A DNA stretch of 5,615 nucleotides from a bacterium (GTDB lineage: Bacteria > CSSED10-310 > JAJRTK01), in NCBI GenBank assembly GCA_024278345.1, contig JAJRTK010000417.1, positions 1-5,615 on the forward strand, given 5' to 3'. The position numbers and the translations under genes are program-made. The notes beneath the pieces are model-generated. The model was not told the DNA's origin. It made no database searches and was given only the letters and a program-made list of their open reading frames with translations. Shown piece after piece: positions 1-5,615 of the stretch (position 1 is its first letter; each line of letters starts with the position of its first letter).

Positions 1-45
1 ATCCGACTTTTCAGAAACGCAGCCCTGCCTGTTGAATGCCGTGCG

Positions 46-681
46 ATGCCTCTTTGGGCAGCGCTGGTCTGCGTCTCGGCGAACTTAGTGACAGCGGGAG
101 AACCGGCTCTCTATCAGTTCACGGACCCCGATTTTGTCCTGGCGGCGCCCACCGGCTGGGAACTCTATCCCGAGGATCTTTCCGAATCCGGTATCGAGGC
201 GCTCTTCTACCAGACGGCCGGTCATGGTGATCCCACGGGCGCGACTCTCTCGGTGCGCATCTACCGCTCCCAGGTTCATTCCGACTTGGATTTCATGGAG
301 TTTGTGGGGCTTTTTCAGCTCGATGTGCGCCAGCTTGGACTGGAATCGGAAGCTATCGGGCGCACGGAGTACGGAACAGGGCCAGGCCAGCGCATTTTGC
401 TGGAGTACCGTCTGGACGAAGAGGATGGGGCGGTCTTCTACCGGCAGCTCTTCTGCCGCGCCGGAACCGGAATCGTGATGCTTTCGGCCAAGACTCCCGT
501 GGGTCTCCTGCCAGGGATCAAACGGGATTTCGACCGTTTTTTCGACGATCTGATGATCGCCGGCGGCTCTTTTTTCCCGAAAAGCCATCAGGCTGAAAGG
601 AAAATGACACGGGTTCCATCGCCGGGAGCCACAGTAACACCGGGGTCTCCGCCGTCCTCCCCCAAGAAGGAGCAACCATGA
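46..681 (+). CDS. Exported small protein, PsbP/DcrB-like fold suspected; start may lie upstream of the window
   Basis: The frame encodes 211 residues from ATG 46. Residues 2-17 are hydrophobic and end in V-T-A, so a signal peptide cleaved near A17 is likely and the protein should act outside the cytoplasm. The mature part has an APTGW motif (34-38), then alternating beta-rich stretches, a helix-like stretch around 82-98, and a final helix and strand ending near SFF (175-177). This order resembles PsbP/DcrB/DUF1795-type domains, but that is inferred from pattern only. The tail after about residue 178 is rich in Pro, Ser and Lys and probably disordered. ATG 46 has no Shine-Dalgarno sequence, and a signal peptide starting there would lack a positive n-region. 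The frame is open to position 1 and encodes arginines upstream, so the real start may be outside the window. The stop overlaps the start of the M23 peptidase gene, so the two are probably co-translated. The specific function is unknown. Confidence 0.75.
   Translation: MPLWAALVCVSANLVTAGEPALYQFTDPDFVLAAPTGWELYPEDLSESGIEALFYQTAGHGDPTGATLSVRIYRSQVHSDLDFMEFVGLFQLDVRQLGLESEAIGRTEYGTGPGQRILLEYRLDEEDGAVFYRQLFCRAGTGIVMLSAKTPVGLLPGIKRDFDRFFDDLMIAGGSFFPKSHQAERKMTRVPSPGATVTPGSPPSSPKKEQP
667..672 (+). promoter_or_regulatory. Ribosome binding site of the M23 peptidase gene, inside the preceding gene
   Basis: AAGGAG lies 5 nt before ATG 678, within the last codons of the upstream gene. The stop and start overlap as ATGA (678-681). 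A strong site plus this overlap indicates both independent initiation and translational coupling. Confidence 0.75.
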
Positions 682-1886
682 AGAAACTTGGATTGGTAGC
701 CATTCTTTTCGGCCTGGGCGTCTTCGTCTTCAGCGTGCCGGGAAAAGCCTTCTTCCGCTATTCTTGGGACTTCTCCGGGCCGACCGTCAATCTTGAGGGC
801 GACGGAAAGCTCTTTGCGGCAAAGGTTTTGATTCCATTTGTGGCACGGGACAAGAATCCCGTCCACCTGAGCTATTTCGTGGATGACAAGATCCATCTTA
901 CGAAGGAGCTGCGTTCACCGACAAGCCCCTTGGTTCTGGAGGGCTGGGACCTGGAGGACGGGCGACACACACTGCATCTGACCTTTTTCGACGGCTCCCT
1001 CTGGGGGAACGAGACCACCATGGAGCTGGCCTTCCGCACGGACACGACGCCGCTGAAACTGCTCTCCGTGGGCGATGAGATCTTGTGGACGCAACAGGGG
1101 GAAACCCATTTTGCCTGGATCAAGGCAAACAAGGAAGTCGTGGGCGGAAGCGGGAGCTGGTTTGAGGCGGCTCCGAGGTTGCTTTGCTCCCTGCTCATGG
1201 TTCCTATCGACGAGGAGCCGGGAATGCGGGAAAGGGAGCTGACCTTTTGGGACGAAGCCGGGAACAGAGCGAAGATCGTCCAAAGGTACAAGGTGCGGCG
1301 GTACAAACTCAAGCAAGGAAAGGTGAATCTTGGGCAAAACCTCTTCCAAAAATTGGGAGTGAGCGGCTTTGAAGAACAAGAGCGGCTCCGCAGCGAAAAC
1401 AACGCCTTCATCGGACAAGTCGCCGCAAAAGTGACCCAAGAACGCTATTTTGACCCTCCCTTTCTCATTCCCAGCGTGGGAAGCCGGACATCGAGGTTCG
1501 GGCAAAACCGGATCTACAACGGCAAGGTGTGGCACCGTCACCTGGCCCTCGACCTCGCCCACACCGACGGCGCCAAGATCGGAGCCACCAACGGGGGAAA
1601 AGTGGCTTTCGCCGGGCCGCTCGGGATTTATGGCAACTGCGTCATCCTCGATCACGGCAGAGGAATCTATTCCCTTTACGCCCACAACAAAAGACTTCTG
1701 GTGAACAACGGGGAGAGTGTCAAGAAAGGTCAACCGATCGCCGAGATGGGAGCAACAGGCCTCGCCGGTGGCGTCCACCTCCATTTCTCCATCCTGGTGG
1801 GAGGCGTCTACGTCAACCCCGACCAGTTCATCCAGAAGTTCCGGAAGTGGGACGACGACCTGAAGAAACGTCAGGACGCAAAGTAA
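678..1886 (+). CDS. Exported M23 family (LytM-type) zinc metallopeptidase with N-terminal Ig-like regions
   Basis: The product has 402 residues. It starts with MKK and a hydrophobic stretch (about 4-20), which is either a signal peptide (possible cleavage after G-K-A, residue 24) or a membrane anchor. Residues about 40-128 and 129-217 look like two beta-sandwich, Ig-like segments. A charged helical linker (about 220-255) follows, then the M23 domain (about 258-386). The M23 zinc ligands are visible: H288 and D292 in an HxxxD motif, and H369 in HLH. The likely catalytic histidines are H336 (in YAH) and H367. The family cleaves peptide cross-links in peptidoglycan, and since every key residue is present this copy is probably active rather than a degenerate activator. 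The usual HxGxD glycine is replaced by alanine (HLALD), and the segment before HLH reads AGGV rather than the common TGP. The gene overlaps the preceding one by four bases and has a good ribosome binding site. A role in cell-wall remodelling or division is inferred; the exact substrate is unknown. Confidence 0.92.
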   Translation: MKKLGLVAILFGLGVFVFSVPGKAFFRYSWDFSGPTVNLEGDGKLFAAKVLIPFVARDKNPVHLSYFVDDKIHLTKELRSPTSPLVLEGWDLEDGRHTLHLTFFDGSLWGNETTMELAFRTDTTPLKLLSVGDEILWTQQGETHFAWIKANKEVVGGSGSWFEAAPRLLCSLLMVPIDEEPGMRERELTFWDEAGNRAKIVQRYKVRRYKLKQGKVNLGQNLFQKLGVSGFEEQERLRSENNAFIGQVAAKVTQERYFDPPFLIPSVGSRTSRFGQNRIYNGKVWHRHLALDLAHTDGAKIGATNGGKVAFAGPLGIYGNCVILDHGRGIYSLYAHNKRLLVNNGESVKKGQPIAEMGATGLAGGVHLHFSILVGGVYVNPDQFIQKFRKWDDDLKKRQDAK

Positions 1887-2023
1887 TGGCGGTGGTCATC
1901 GGCGGTGCCTTCGGCAGCTCGGACCCGGCCACCTCGTGAATTTCGGACGCGATCTTCGCCCAGGGCATAGAACACGGTCAACTCTTTGCTTTCTTTGCGT
2001 TACGTTCCGCTCCCATCATGACC

Positions 2024-2038
2024 CACGCCTTCGGCGTG
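2024..2038. repeat. 6-bp inverted repeat with TTC triloop
   Basis: CACGCC-TTC-GGCGTG forms a perfect 6-bp stem with a 3-nt loop. It lies about 137 nt after the M23 stop and is followed by a C-rich rather than T-rich tract, so it is not a typical intrinsic terminator. It shares its design with the palindromes at 2175 and 2412. Confidence 0.6.
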
Positions 2039-2174
2039 AGTTCCCCCCATCCGGCGCCCGCTCCTCGCCATTGTCGCCGGCTTCGTCATCCATTGCCCGG
2101 AAACCGGAGCACCACCTGAATTTCCGGCACAGCGCCAGGGCTCCCAGACCTGGAGTCCGGCGGAGGCTCCGGCT

Positions 2175-2189
2175 ATCGCCTGCGGCGAT
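2175..2189. repeat. 6-bp inverted repeat with TGC triloop
   Basis: ATCGCC-TGC-GGCGAT is a perfect 6-bp stem with a 3-nt loop. The stem length and loop size match those at 2024 and 2412, while the stem sequences differ. That suggests independent palindromes of one style or diverged copies of a small element. Confidence 0.6.
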
Positions 2190-2245
2190 GTTCTCCGCTG
2201 CGCTTACGCTCGGCATCAGACCCACGCCAGGAAGTCAGCAAGGAG

Positions 2246-2267
2246 CCGTTGCAATGAAAAGCAACGG
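2246..2267. repeat. 7-bp inverted repeat with A-rich 8-nt loop
   Basis: CCGTTGC (2246-2252) pairs with GCAACGG (2261-2267) around the loop AATGAAAA. It is a perfect 7-bp hairpin in the convergent gap. No T-run follows it on the plus strand. Confidence 0.6.
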
Positions 2268-2292
2268 GAGGAAACGGGAGAGAGGAAGCGTC

Positions 2293-2310
2293 CGGTGGAC
2301 GGTTCCACCG
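2293..2310. repeat. 7-bp inverted repeat with 4-nt loop; possible weak terminator
   Basis: CGGTGGA (2293-2299) pairs with TCCACCG (2304-2310) around CGGT. The following plus-strand bases are pyrimidine-rich with a short T-run a little further on, so it could act as a weak terminator for transcripts from the M23 operon. The distance of about 400 nt from that stop makes this uncertain. Confidence 0.5.
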
Positions 2311-2411
2311 TTCCCCACCCCTCTTTGTACGGTGGGCCTCGCTTATGCTCGGCATCTCGCTGCGCTCGGCACCGCGGTTTTATCGGGTGGCCGGTGCCGA
2401 CCAAAGGGAGA

Positions 2412-2426
2412 GTCGGCTTCGCCGAC
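2412..2426 (-). terminator. GC-rich hairpin after the methyltransferase gene, possible weak terminator
   Basis: GTCGGC-TTC-GCCGAC forms a 6-bp stem 35 nt past the methyltransferase stop. Read on the minus strand it is followed by TCTCCCTTT, a broken T-rich tract. This is the best terminator candidate for that gene, but the tail is imperfect. It could equally be another member of the palindrome group in this gap. Confidence 0.35.
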
Positions 2427-2461
2427 CACCGATGACCGATGCCACATCCCCCCAACCGGGG

Positions 2462-3112
2462 CTACGGGAAGTTGCCGTCTCTTCTTCCGCTGGCTGTCAT
2501 GAGGCCCCACAGCCAACTGATTTTAAAGCGTTCTACCTTGACCTCGGCGACCCCGGCTTCTCTCAGCAGGCGTCCACACTCCTTGGCCCCGTAAGTCTTG
2601 AAATGCGCGCGATTGAAGAGCCGGAGATAGAGGTCGCAGACACAACACGCTATGTAATCATCGCACCAATCGGTAATGAGGAGCTGACCACCGGGCCGCA
2701 ACACTCGCAGCATCTCCTGGATCGCCCTTTTTGGATGGCGAATGTAATGGAACATGTTGCAGGAGACCACAAGGTCAAATTGCTCATCTTCAAAAGGAAG
2801 CTGTTCGGCCGAACCTTCGCGAAGCTCAAGACCCGAGGGGAGCCTGCGACGGGCAATCGCCAACATCTCCGGTACAAGGTCGAGGCCAACCAGGCGGGCC
2901 TTGGGTGAAGAAGAAGCAAGACGGTACAGCAGCGCGCCGGTGCCACAGCCCACGTCGAGAACGCGGTCCGTGGGCCCCATTTTCAGACGTCGGATCGTTT
3001 CCCGGGTCGTGGCGTTCACGTAGAACGACCACTTGCTGTCGTAGTCCAGTGCCAGCCGCGAGTATTCGTCAACGATTGGGTTGTTCTCTGGGTGTTGGTG
3101 GTCTTGAGTCAT
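2462..3112 (-). CDS. Class I SAM-dependent methyltransferase (UbiE/Methyltransf_11 type)
   Basis: The product has 216 residues from ATG 3112, or 232 from GTG 3160 (ATG 3157 directly follows); residue numbers here follow the long form. The Rossmann-type SAM site is clear: motif I VLDVGCGTG (67-75), the acidic ribose-binding D94 in VGLDLVP, the SAEQLPF segment (117-123), FDLVVSCNMFHYI (128-140), and LRPGG (154-158) before LLITDW. It is a soluble cytoplasmic enzyme that transfers a methyl group from S-adenosylmethionine; the acceptor cannot be told. C166, C172, C173 and C175 are closely spaced just after LLITDW. Domain homology begins near residue 28, so the shorter start loses nothing recognisable. 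Neither start has a well-spaced Shine-Dalgarno sequence, and an in-frame TAG at 3167-3169 excludes longer forms. A TTGACA at 3174-3179, minus strand, would favour the short start if it is a -35 box, but no good -10 follows. The gene is divergent from the secreted peptidase gene. Confidence 0.9.
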   Translation of the reverse strand: MTQDHQHPENNPIVDEYSRLALDYDSKWSFYVNATTRETIRRLKMGPTDRVLDVGCGTGALLYRLASSSPKARLVGLDLVPEMLAIARRRLPSGLELREGSAEQLPFEDEQFDLVVSCNMFHYIRHPKRAIQEMLRVLRPGGQLLITDWCDDYIACCVCDLYLRLFNRAHFKTYGAKECGRLLREAGVAEVKVERFKISWLWGLMTASGRRDGNFP

Positions 3113-3180
3113 TGCTCTTGTTCTGAGTGGGGCCTCTTGTGTCTTTGGATACCGCATCACGGCGGCCTAGAACTGTCAAG

Positions 3181-3200
3181 GCCGGGAACTAAGCCCCGGC
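3181..3200. repeat. 6-bp GC-only hairpin in the divergent leader
   Basis: GCCGGG (3181-3186) pairs with CCCGGC (3195-3200) around the loop AACTAAGC. A second stem, GGCCT (3164-3168) with AGGCC (3179-3183), overlaps its left arm, so the two are mutually exclusive at their junction. The hairpin is followed by a possible larger fold at 3201-3255. Confidence 0.55.
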
Positions 3201-3255
3201 GACCGCATCGCGTATCCGGCCGCGCCATGGGGAGGCCTTTTCCCCGGCAGCGGTC
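3201..3255. repeat. Long-range stem enclosing an inner hairpin
   Basis: GACCGC (3201-3206) is complementary to GCGGTC (3250-3255). Inside lies GGGGA (3229-3233) pairing with TCCCC (3241-3245) around GGCCTTT. Together with the hairpin at 3181 this could form a multi-stem RNA, but short complementarities are expected by chance in GC-rich DNA. Confidence 0.35.
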
Positions 3256-3292
3256 ACGTCAGGTGGTGAACAGGCTGCCTGGAAAGCCAAAC

Positions 3293-3305
3293 GTCACAGT
3301 GTGAC
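3293..3305. promoter_or_regulatory. 13-bp palindrome, possible operator
   Basis: GTCACA-G-TGTGAC is a perfect inverted repeat of two 6-bp arms around one base, 190 bp before the peptidase start. Its TGTGACC half recurs at 3426-3432, and a GTCAC occurs at 3253-3257. The symmetry fits a dimeric regulator site. It is not a CRP site, because the arms are in the opposite order and spacing. Confidence 0.35.
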
Positions 3306-3384
3306 CGGCAATCTCACTGATTGTGGCGTTTTCTGCACCGGTTCCCTCGCAAAAACCGCTCTTTCCGGAGCCTTCGGTATCTGG

Positions 3385-3407
3385 CACGCACATTGCATTC
3401 TTGCGTG
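3385..3407. repeat. 6-bp inverted repeat with 11-nt loop upstream of the secreted peptidase
   Basis: CACGCA (3385-3390) pairs with TGCGTG (3402-3407). It lies about 90 bp before the peptidase start and may be in its leader. No further support was found. Confidence 0.35.
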
Positions 3408-3481
3408 GCCTTCCGGGGGGCGGAATGTGACCTCGATGAGACGCACGGCGATCCAGCGGTGCGACCCTAGAGATAGATTGA

Positions 3482-3486
3482 GGGAG
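3482..3486 (+). promoter_or_regulatory. Ribosome binding site of the secreted metallopeptidase gene
   Basis: GGGAG lies 8 nt before ATG 3495. An in-frame TAG at 3474-3476 rules out an upstream start, so this site and stop together fix the start of the gene. Confidence 0.7.
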
Positions 3487-3494
3487 TAGACGAG

Positions 3495-5615
3495 ATGAAT
3501 GCGACGACGGGGACGCGGGTGGTTCTTGGGGGATTGATGGCGATGGGGCTGGTTGTGGTGGCAAGCCCAGCCAACGCTTTGACCGGCGATGATGCCGGTT
3601 ATTCCACGGGCTTCTCGGTCAAAATGCACCACGACACGACGGCTGCGGGCCGGGTTTCCCCCTTCGCTCGGCGCACGGCTCTGGCCGACTTCCAGGAAAA
3701 GGTCGGCGGGCGCTGGGACGCCTTCTGGGACGATGAGACGGGAAGCGCTGTTTGGGTCCGGGGAAGCGGTTTGCAGCTCCTCTCGCAAAACGAGAGCAGC
3801 CAAGATCGGGTCGTGGCTACAAGTCTCCAGTTCGTTTCGGACAATCCGGATCTTTTTCAGGTGCCGGCGAGCGACCTGGAACTGGACTACGCTTACCGCA
3901 ACGGGGATCTTTGGTATCTCAACTTCGCGCGGAGCTACACGGGGATTCCGGTTCACCAGTCCAATGTGCGATTTCGGTACAAGCAGGGTCGCCTCATCCT
4001 CTTCTCCGCCCAAACTCATCCTGGGATCGCCGTCGATGTTGCTCCTTTGGTGAGCGCAAGTGAAGCGCTTTCCGTAGCCTCTGGCGAGGTTGCCTTCTCT
4101 GCCCTCTCCGACACGGTGGAAAGGCAGCCGGAACTCCGGATCTACCCGGAGTGGGGCGCTGATACGGTGAGCTACCGTCTGGTGTGGTACCTGGAGACCA
4201 GGAATCAGTCGCCCTTTGGGTGGTTCGGTTACTTCGTTGATGCTCACACGGGCGAGTTGGTGGAAGTGTGGGACAACAACGCCTACGGTTACTCTGGTGA
4301 CGTGCGGCTCGAGGTCGATGAGCGGACTGTCGGGGATCCGGTGATTTCGGTGGCAGGCGCCTTCAACAAAGTTTCGCTGTCTGGGTCCGGGTCGCAAACG
4401 ACGGACGCCAACGGCGCGTTTTCCTTCTCTGGCAGTGGTAGTAGCAAGAGCCTGAGCGCCGGTCTTGAAGGAAGCCATGTCCGGGTGAAGAATAGTGGCG
4501 GATCCGACGGCAGTCTTTCTGCTTCCGTCCCCGCTGACTCGCCTACAACAGTGGTATGGGATGACAGCAACTCCGACATCGCCGAGCGGGACACCTTCCG
4601 CGCCGTCAACGTGACAAACCGCTTCGTCGCGGCGGTTCTCACAGGTATCGGCTGGGTGAATAACACGGCGGTCATCGCCAATGTAAACCTGAGCCAAACT
4701 TGCAACGCTTACTTCAATGGCTGGTCTTTGAACTTCTTCAAGGCCGGGGGCGGCTGCAACGCTACGGGACGCATCTTCGACGTCATCGCCCACGAGTGGG
4801 GGCACGGTCTTGATTCCAACGCGCCCGGTGGCGCCCAGGATGGGGGACTTGGCGAATTCATCGGAGACCTGGTCTCTTTCACACAGACGCGGGACGCCGG
4901 AATGGGCCGTGGCTTCTTTGAGAACGGCAACCCGGTGCGAGACCTCAATGACCCCGCATTCGACTGCTACGATCCCGGGATGTCCGAAGTCCACGACCAG
5001 GGCCACCTCTTGGGCAACGTGGTCTACGACGTGATGATGGATATGGTGAACGCCGGAGTCTCCGACAGCAAGATCCACCAGACCATGCTCCTCCCCGTGG
5101 CCGGCGCCCAGACTCGCAGCCAATGGTACGGAGAGATGCTCGTCGCCGATGATGACGACGGTAACCTCTCCAACGGGACTCCCAACGAGTGTACCATCTA
5201 TGCGCAGTTTGAGGCCCATAGCTGCGGTGGAACCCGGTGGCCGGGGATGCCGTCGAGTCTTCCTCCAAACTGCAATGCACCGTCACGGCAAACCTTCGCC
5301 TCGGGCGACGTTCCCATCGACATCCCCGACTCCGACTCCGCGGGGATCGAGAGTACCCTTGAAGTGTTCGACTCCTTCACCATCGGAGACCTCGATATCA
5401 CGCTGGATATCGGCCATCCCGCCGTGGGAGATCTGAAGGTGGTCCTGAGCCACGTGGCCACGGACACGGTAAGCGTCGTCCTTCACGATGGCACGGGAGG
5501 CAATACCCAGAACCTCCAAACGAACTACGACCGAGATACCAGTCCAGTGGAGCCCCTCTCGGTGCTGGCGGGCCGAAATGTCCAGGGGACCTGGAAGCTC
5601 CAAGTTATCGACTCC
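3495..5615 (+). CDS. Secreted thermolysin/fungalysin-like zinc metallopeptidase with P-domain, 3' partial
   Basis: The frame is open for 707 codons to the window edge without a stop. Residues 1-28 are a signal peptide ending in A-N-A. A propeptide follows: an FTP-like part (about 110-175) with YTGIPV at 148-153, then a PepSY-like part ending near 262. Residues about 265-352 look like a beta-sandwich insertion with TDANGAFSF (303-311), as in carboxypeptidase-regulatory-like domains. The catalytic domain has HEWGH (433-437), with H433 and H437 as zinc ligands and E434 as catalytic base, then LGEFIGD, where E454 is the third ligand and D458 supports the zinc site. H500 in EVHDQGH matches the second catalytic histidine. 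An acidic DDDDGNLSNGTPN segment (552-564) may bind calcium. Cysteines 403, 421, 491, 566, 577 and 593 suggest disulfides outside the cytoplasm. Residues about 600-707 match a proprotein-convertase P-domain (IPD 610-612, GTWKLQVID 698-706). The protein is probably secreted as a self-maturing zymogen degrading extracellular protein. The exact family (M4 or M36) is unsettled, though HGL and G-x-GE-x-x-x-D favour M36-like. Confidence 0.93.
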   Translation, partial: MNATTGTRVVLGGLMAMGLVVVASPANALTGDDAGYSTGFSVKMHHDTTAAGRVSPFARRTALADFQEKVGGRWDAFWDDETGSAVWVRGSGLQLLSQNESSQDRVVATSLQFVSDNPDLFQVPASDLELDYAYRNGDLWYLNFARSYTGIPVHQSNVRFRYKQGRLILFSAQTHPGIAVDVAPLVSASEALSVASGEVAFSALSDTVERQPELRIYPEWGADTVSYRLVWYLETRNQSPFGWFGYFVDAHTGELVEVWDNNAYGYSGDVRLEVDERTVGDPVISVAGAFNKVSLSGSGSQTTDANGAFSFSGSGSSKSLSAGLEGSHVRVKNSGGSDGSLSASVPADSPTTVVWDDSNSDIAERDTFRAVNVTNRFVAAVLTGIGWVNNTAVIANVNLSQTCNAYFNGWSLNFFKAGGGCNATGRIFDVIAHEWGHGLDSNAPGGAQDGGLGEFIGDLVSFTQTRDAGMGRGFFENGNPVRDLNDPAFDCYDPGMSEVHDQGHLLGNVVYDVMMDMVNAGVSDSKIHQTMLLPVAGAQTRSQWYGEMLVADDDDGNLSNGTPNECTIYAQFEAHSCGGTRWPGMPSSLPPNCNAPSRQTFASGDVPIDIPDSDSAGIESTLEVFDSFTIGDLDITLDIGHPAVGDLKVVLSHVATDTVSVVLHDGTGGNTQNLQTNYDRDTSPVEPLSVLAGRNVQGTWKLQVIDS

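Larger units (their letters stand above)
2202..2356. repeat. Near-identical 16-bp direct repeat pair
   Basis: The words at 2202-2217 and 2341-2356 match at 15 of 16 positions (GCTTAyGCTCGGCATC). The core GCTCGGCA occurs a third time at 2364-2371. The interval between the first two copies contains two hairpins. Confidence 0.55.
1887..2461. other. Palindrome-rich gap between convergent genes, no convincing gene
   Basis: This stretch of about 575 bp separates the 3' ends of the M23 gene and the methyltransferase gene. One plus-strand frame (1936-2502) stays open, but its translation is rich in Arg, Pro and Ser with no recognisable domain, it has no ribosome binding site, and it overlaps the end of the methyltransferase gene. 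I treat it as chance. The stretch holds at least five perfect short inverted repeats, listed separately, and repeated GCTCGGCA words. A C/T-rich tract with two TCTTTGC copies (1983-1989 and 1992-1998) lies near its left end. No classic stem followed by a T-run terminator was found for the M23 gene. Confidence 0.6.
3113..3494. other. Structured divergent intergenic region between methyltransferase and secreted peptidase genes
   Basis: This region must hold the start signals of two divergent genes. It contains several inverted repeats (3164-3183, 3181-3200, 3201-3255, 3293-3305, 3385-3407). I found no convincing -35/-10 pair for the peptidase gene. If the methyltransferase starts at 3157 or 3160, its first codons occupy the left end of this interval. 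No known riboswitch consensus could be matched by eye. Confidence 0.5.

Noticed and set aside
915-1784. A 289-codon minus-strand open frame
   Set aside because: It is fully antisense to the M23 peptidase gene, whose motifs are unambiguous.
1936-2502. A 188-codon plus-strand open frame in the convergent gap
   Set aside because: Its composition is Arg/Pro/Ser-rich with no domain, it has no ribosome binding site, it overlaps the methyltransferase 3' end, and it runs through palindromes.
3144-3179. Sigma-70-like promoter for the methyltransferase, with TTGACA on the minus strand
   Set aside because: The -35 word is perfect, but no acceptable -10 hexamer lies 16-18 nt downstream; the nearest TATCCA is 22 nt away. 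It is mentioned only as weak support for the shorter start.
3164-3237. Partial resemblance to a twister ribozyme (CCTA followed by an AAGCCC-containing hairpin loop)
   Set aside because: The partner strand for the second stem is missing and the expected GAGGG segment before the closing stem does not fit, so the match is likely chance.
3293-3305. CRP-binding site
   Set aside because: The CRP consensus is TGTGA-N6-TCACA; here the halves are in the reverse order with a one-base spacer.
3294-5219. A 641-codon open frame on the minus strand
   Set aside because: It lies opposite the secreted metallopeptidase frame, which has a signal peptide, catalytic motifs and a P-domain. The minus-strand translation shows no domain and is a codon-bias shadow of GC-rich DNA.

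Overview
The window is GC-rich, at about 60% by eye, and shows a compact bacterial layout. The organism is probably diderm: two proteins look exported and peptidoglycan- or envelope-related, and the last gene encodes a large secreted zinc peptidase with a C-terminal P-domain. That peptidase architecture is known from groups such as Acidobacteriota, Myxococcota and other former Deltaproteobacteria. The sequence alone does not settle the phylum. No mobile element, CRISPR array, tRNA or rRNA was seen.

Layout. (1) Positions 1-1886 hold a two-gene plus-strand operon whose genes overlap by an ATGA. It encodes a small exported protein, possibly with a PsbP/DcrB-like fold, and a 402-residue exported M23 (LytM-type) metallopeptidase with all zinc and catalytic residues. 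The first reading frame is open to the left edge, so its true start may lie outside the window. (2) Positions 1887-2461 are about 575 bp without a convincing gene. They are rich in short GC-rich perfect palindromes and lie between convergent genes. (3) A class I SAM-dependent methyltransferase lies on the minus strand, with its stop at 2462 and its start at 3112 or 3157/3160. (4) Positions 3113-3494 form a divergent intergenic region with several hairpins and a 13-bp palindrome. (5) From 3495 to the right edge, a single uninterrupted plus-strand frame of 707 codons encodes a secreted gluzincin metallopeptidase. It has a signal peptide, an FTP/PepSY-type propeptide, a beta-sandwich insertion, an HEWGH catalytic domain and a nearly complete proprotein-convertase P-domain. 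No stop is present, so the gene continues past the window. A 641-codon open frame on the opposite strand is a shadow of this gene.

How the genes relate. The first two are translationally coupled and probably act together in the envelope. The methyltransferase and the secreted peptidase are divergently arranged and share one intergenic control region, but nothing in the sequence ties them to a common pathway. No clearly novel multi-gene system is evident. The points most worth checking are the domain composition of the secreted peptidase, the palindrome-rich gap, and the structured divergent leader.
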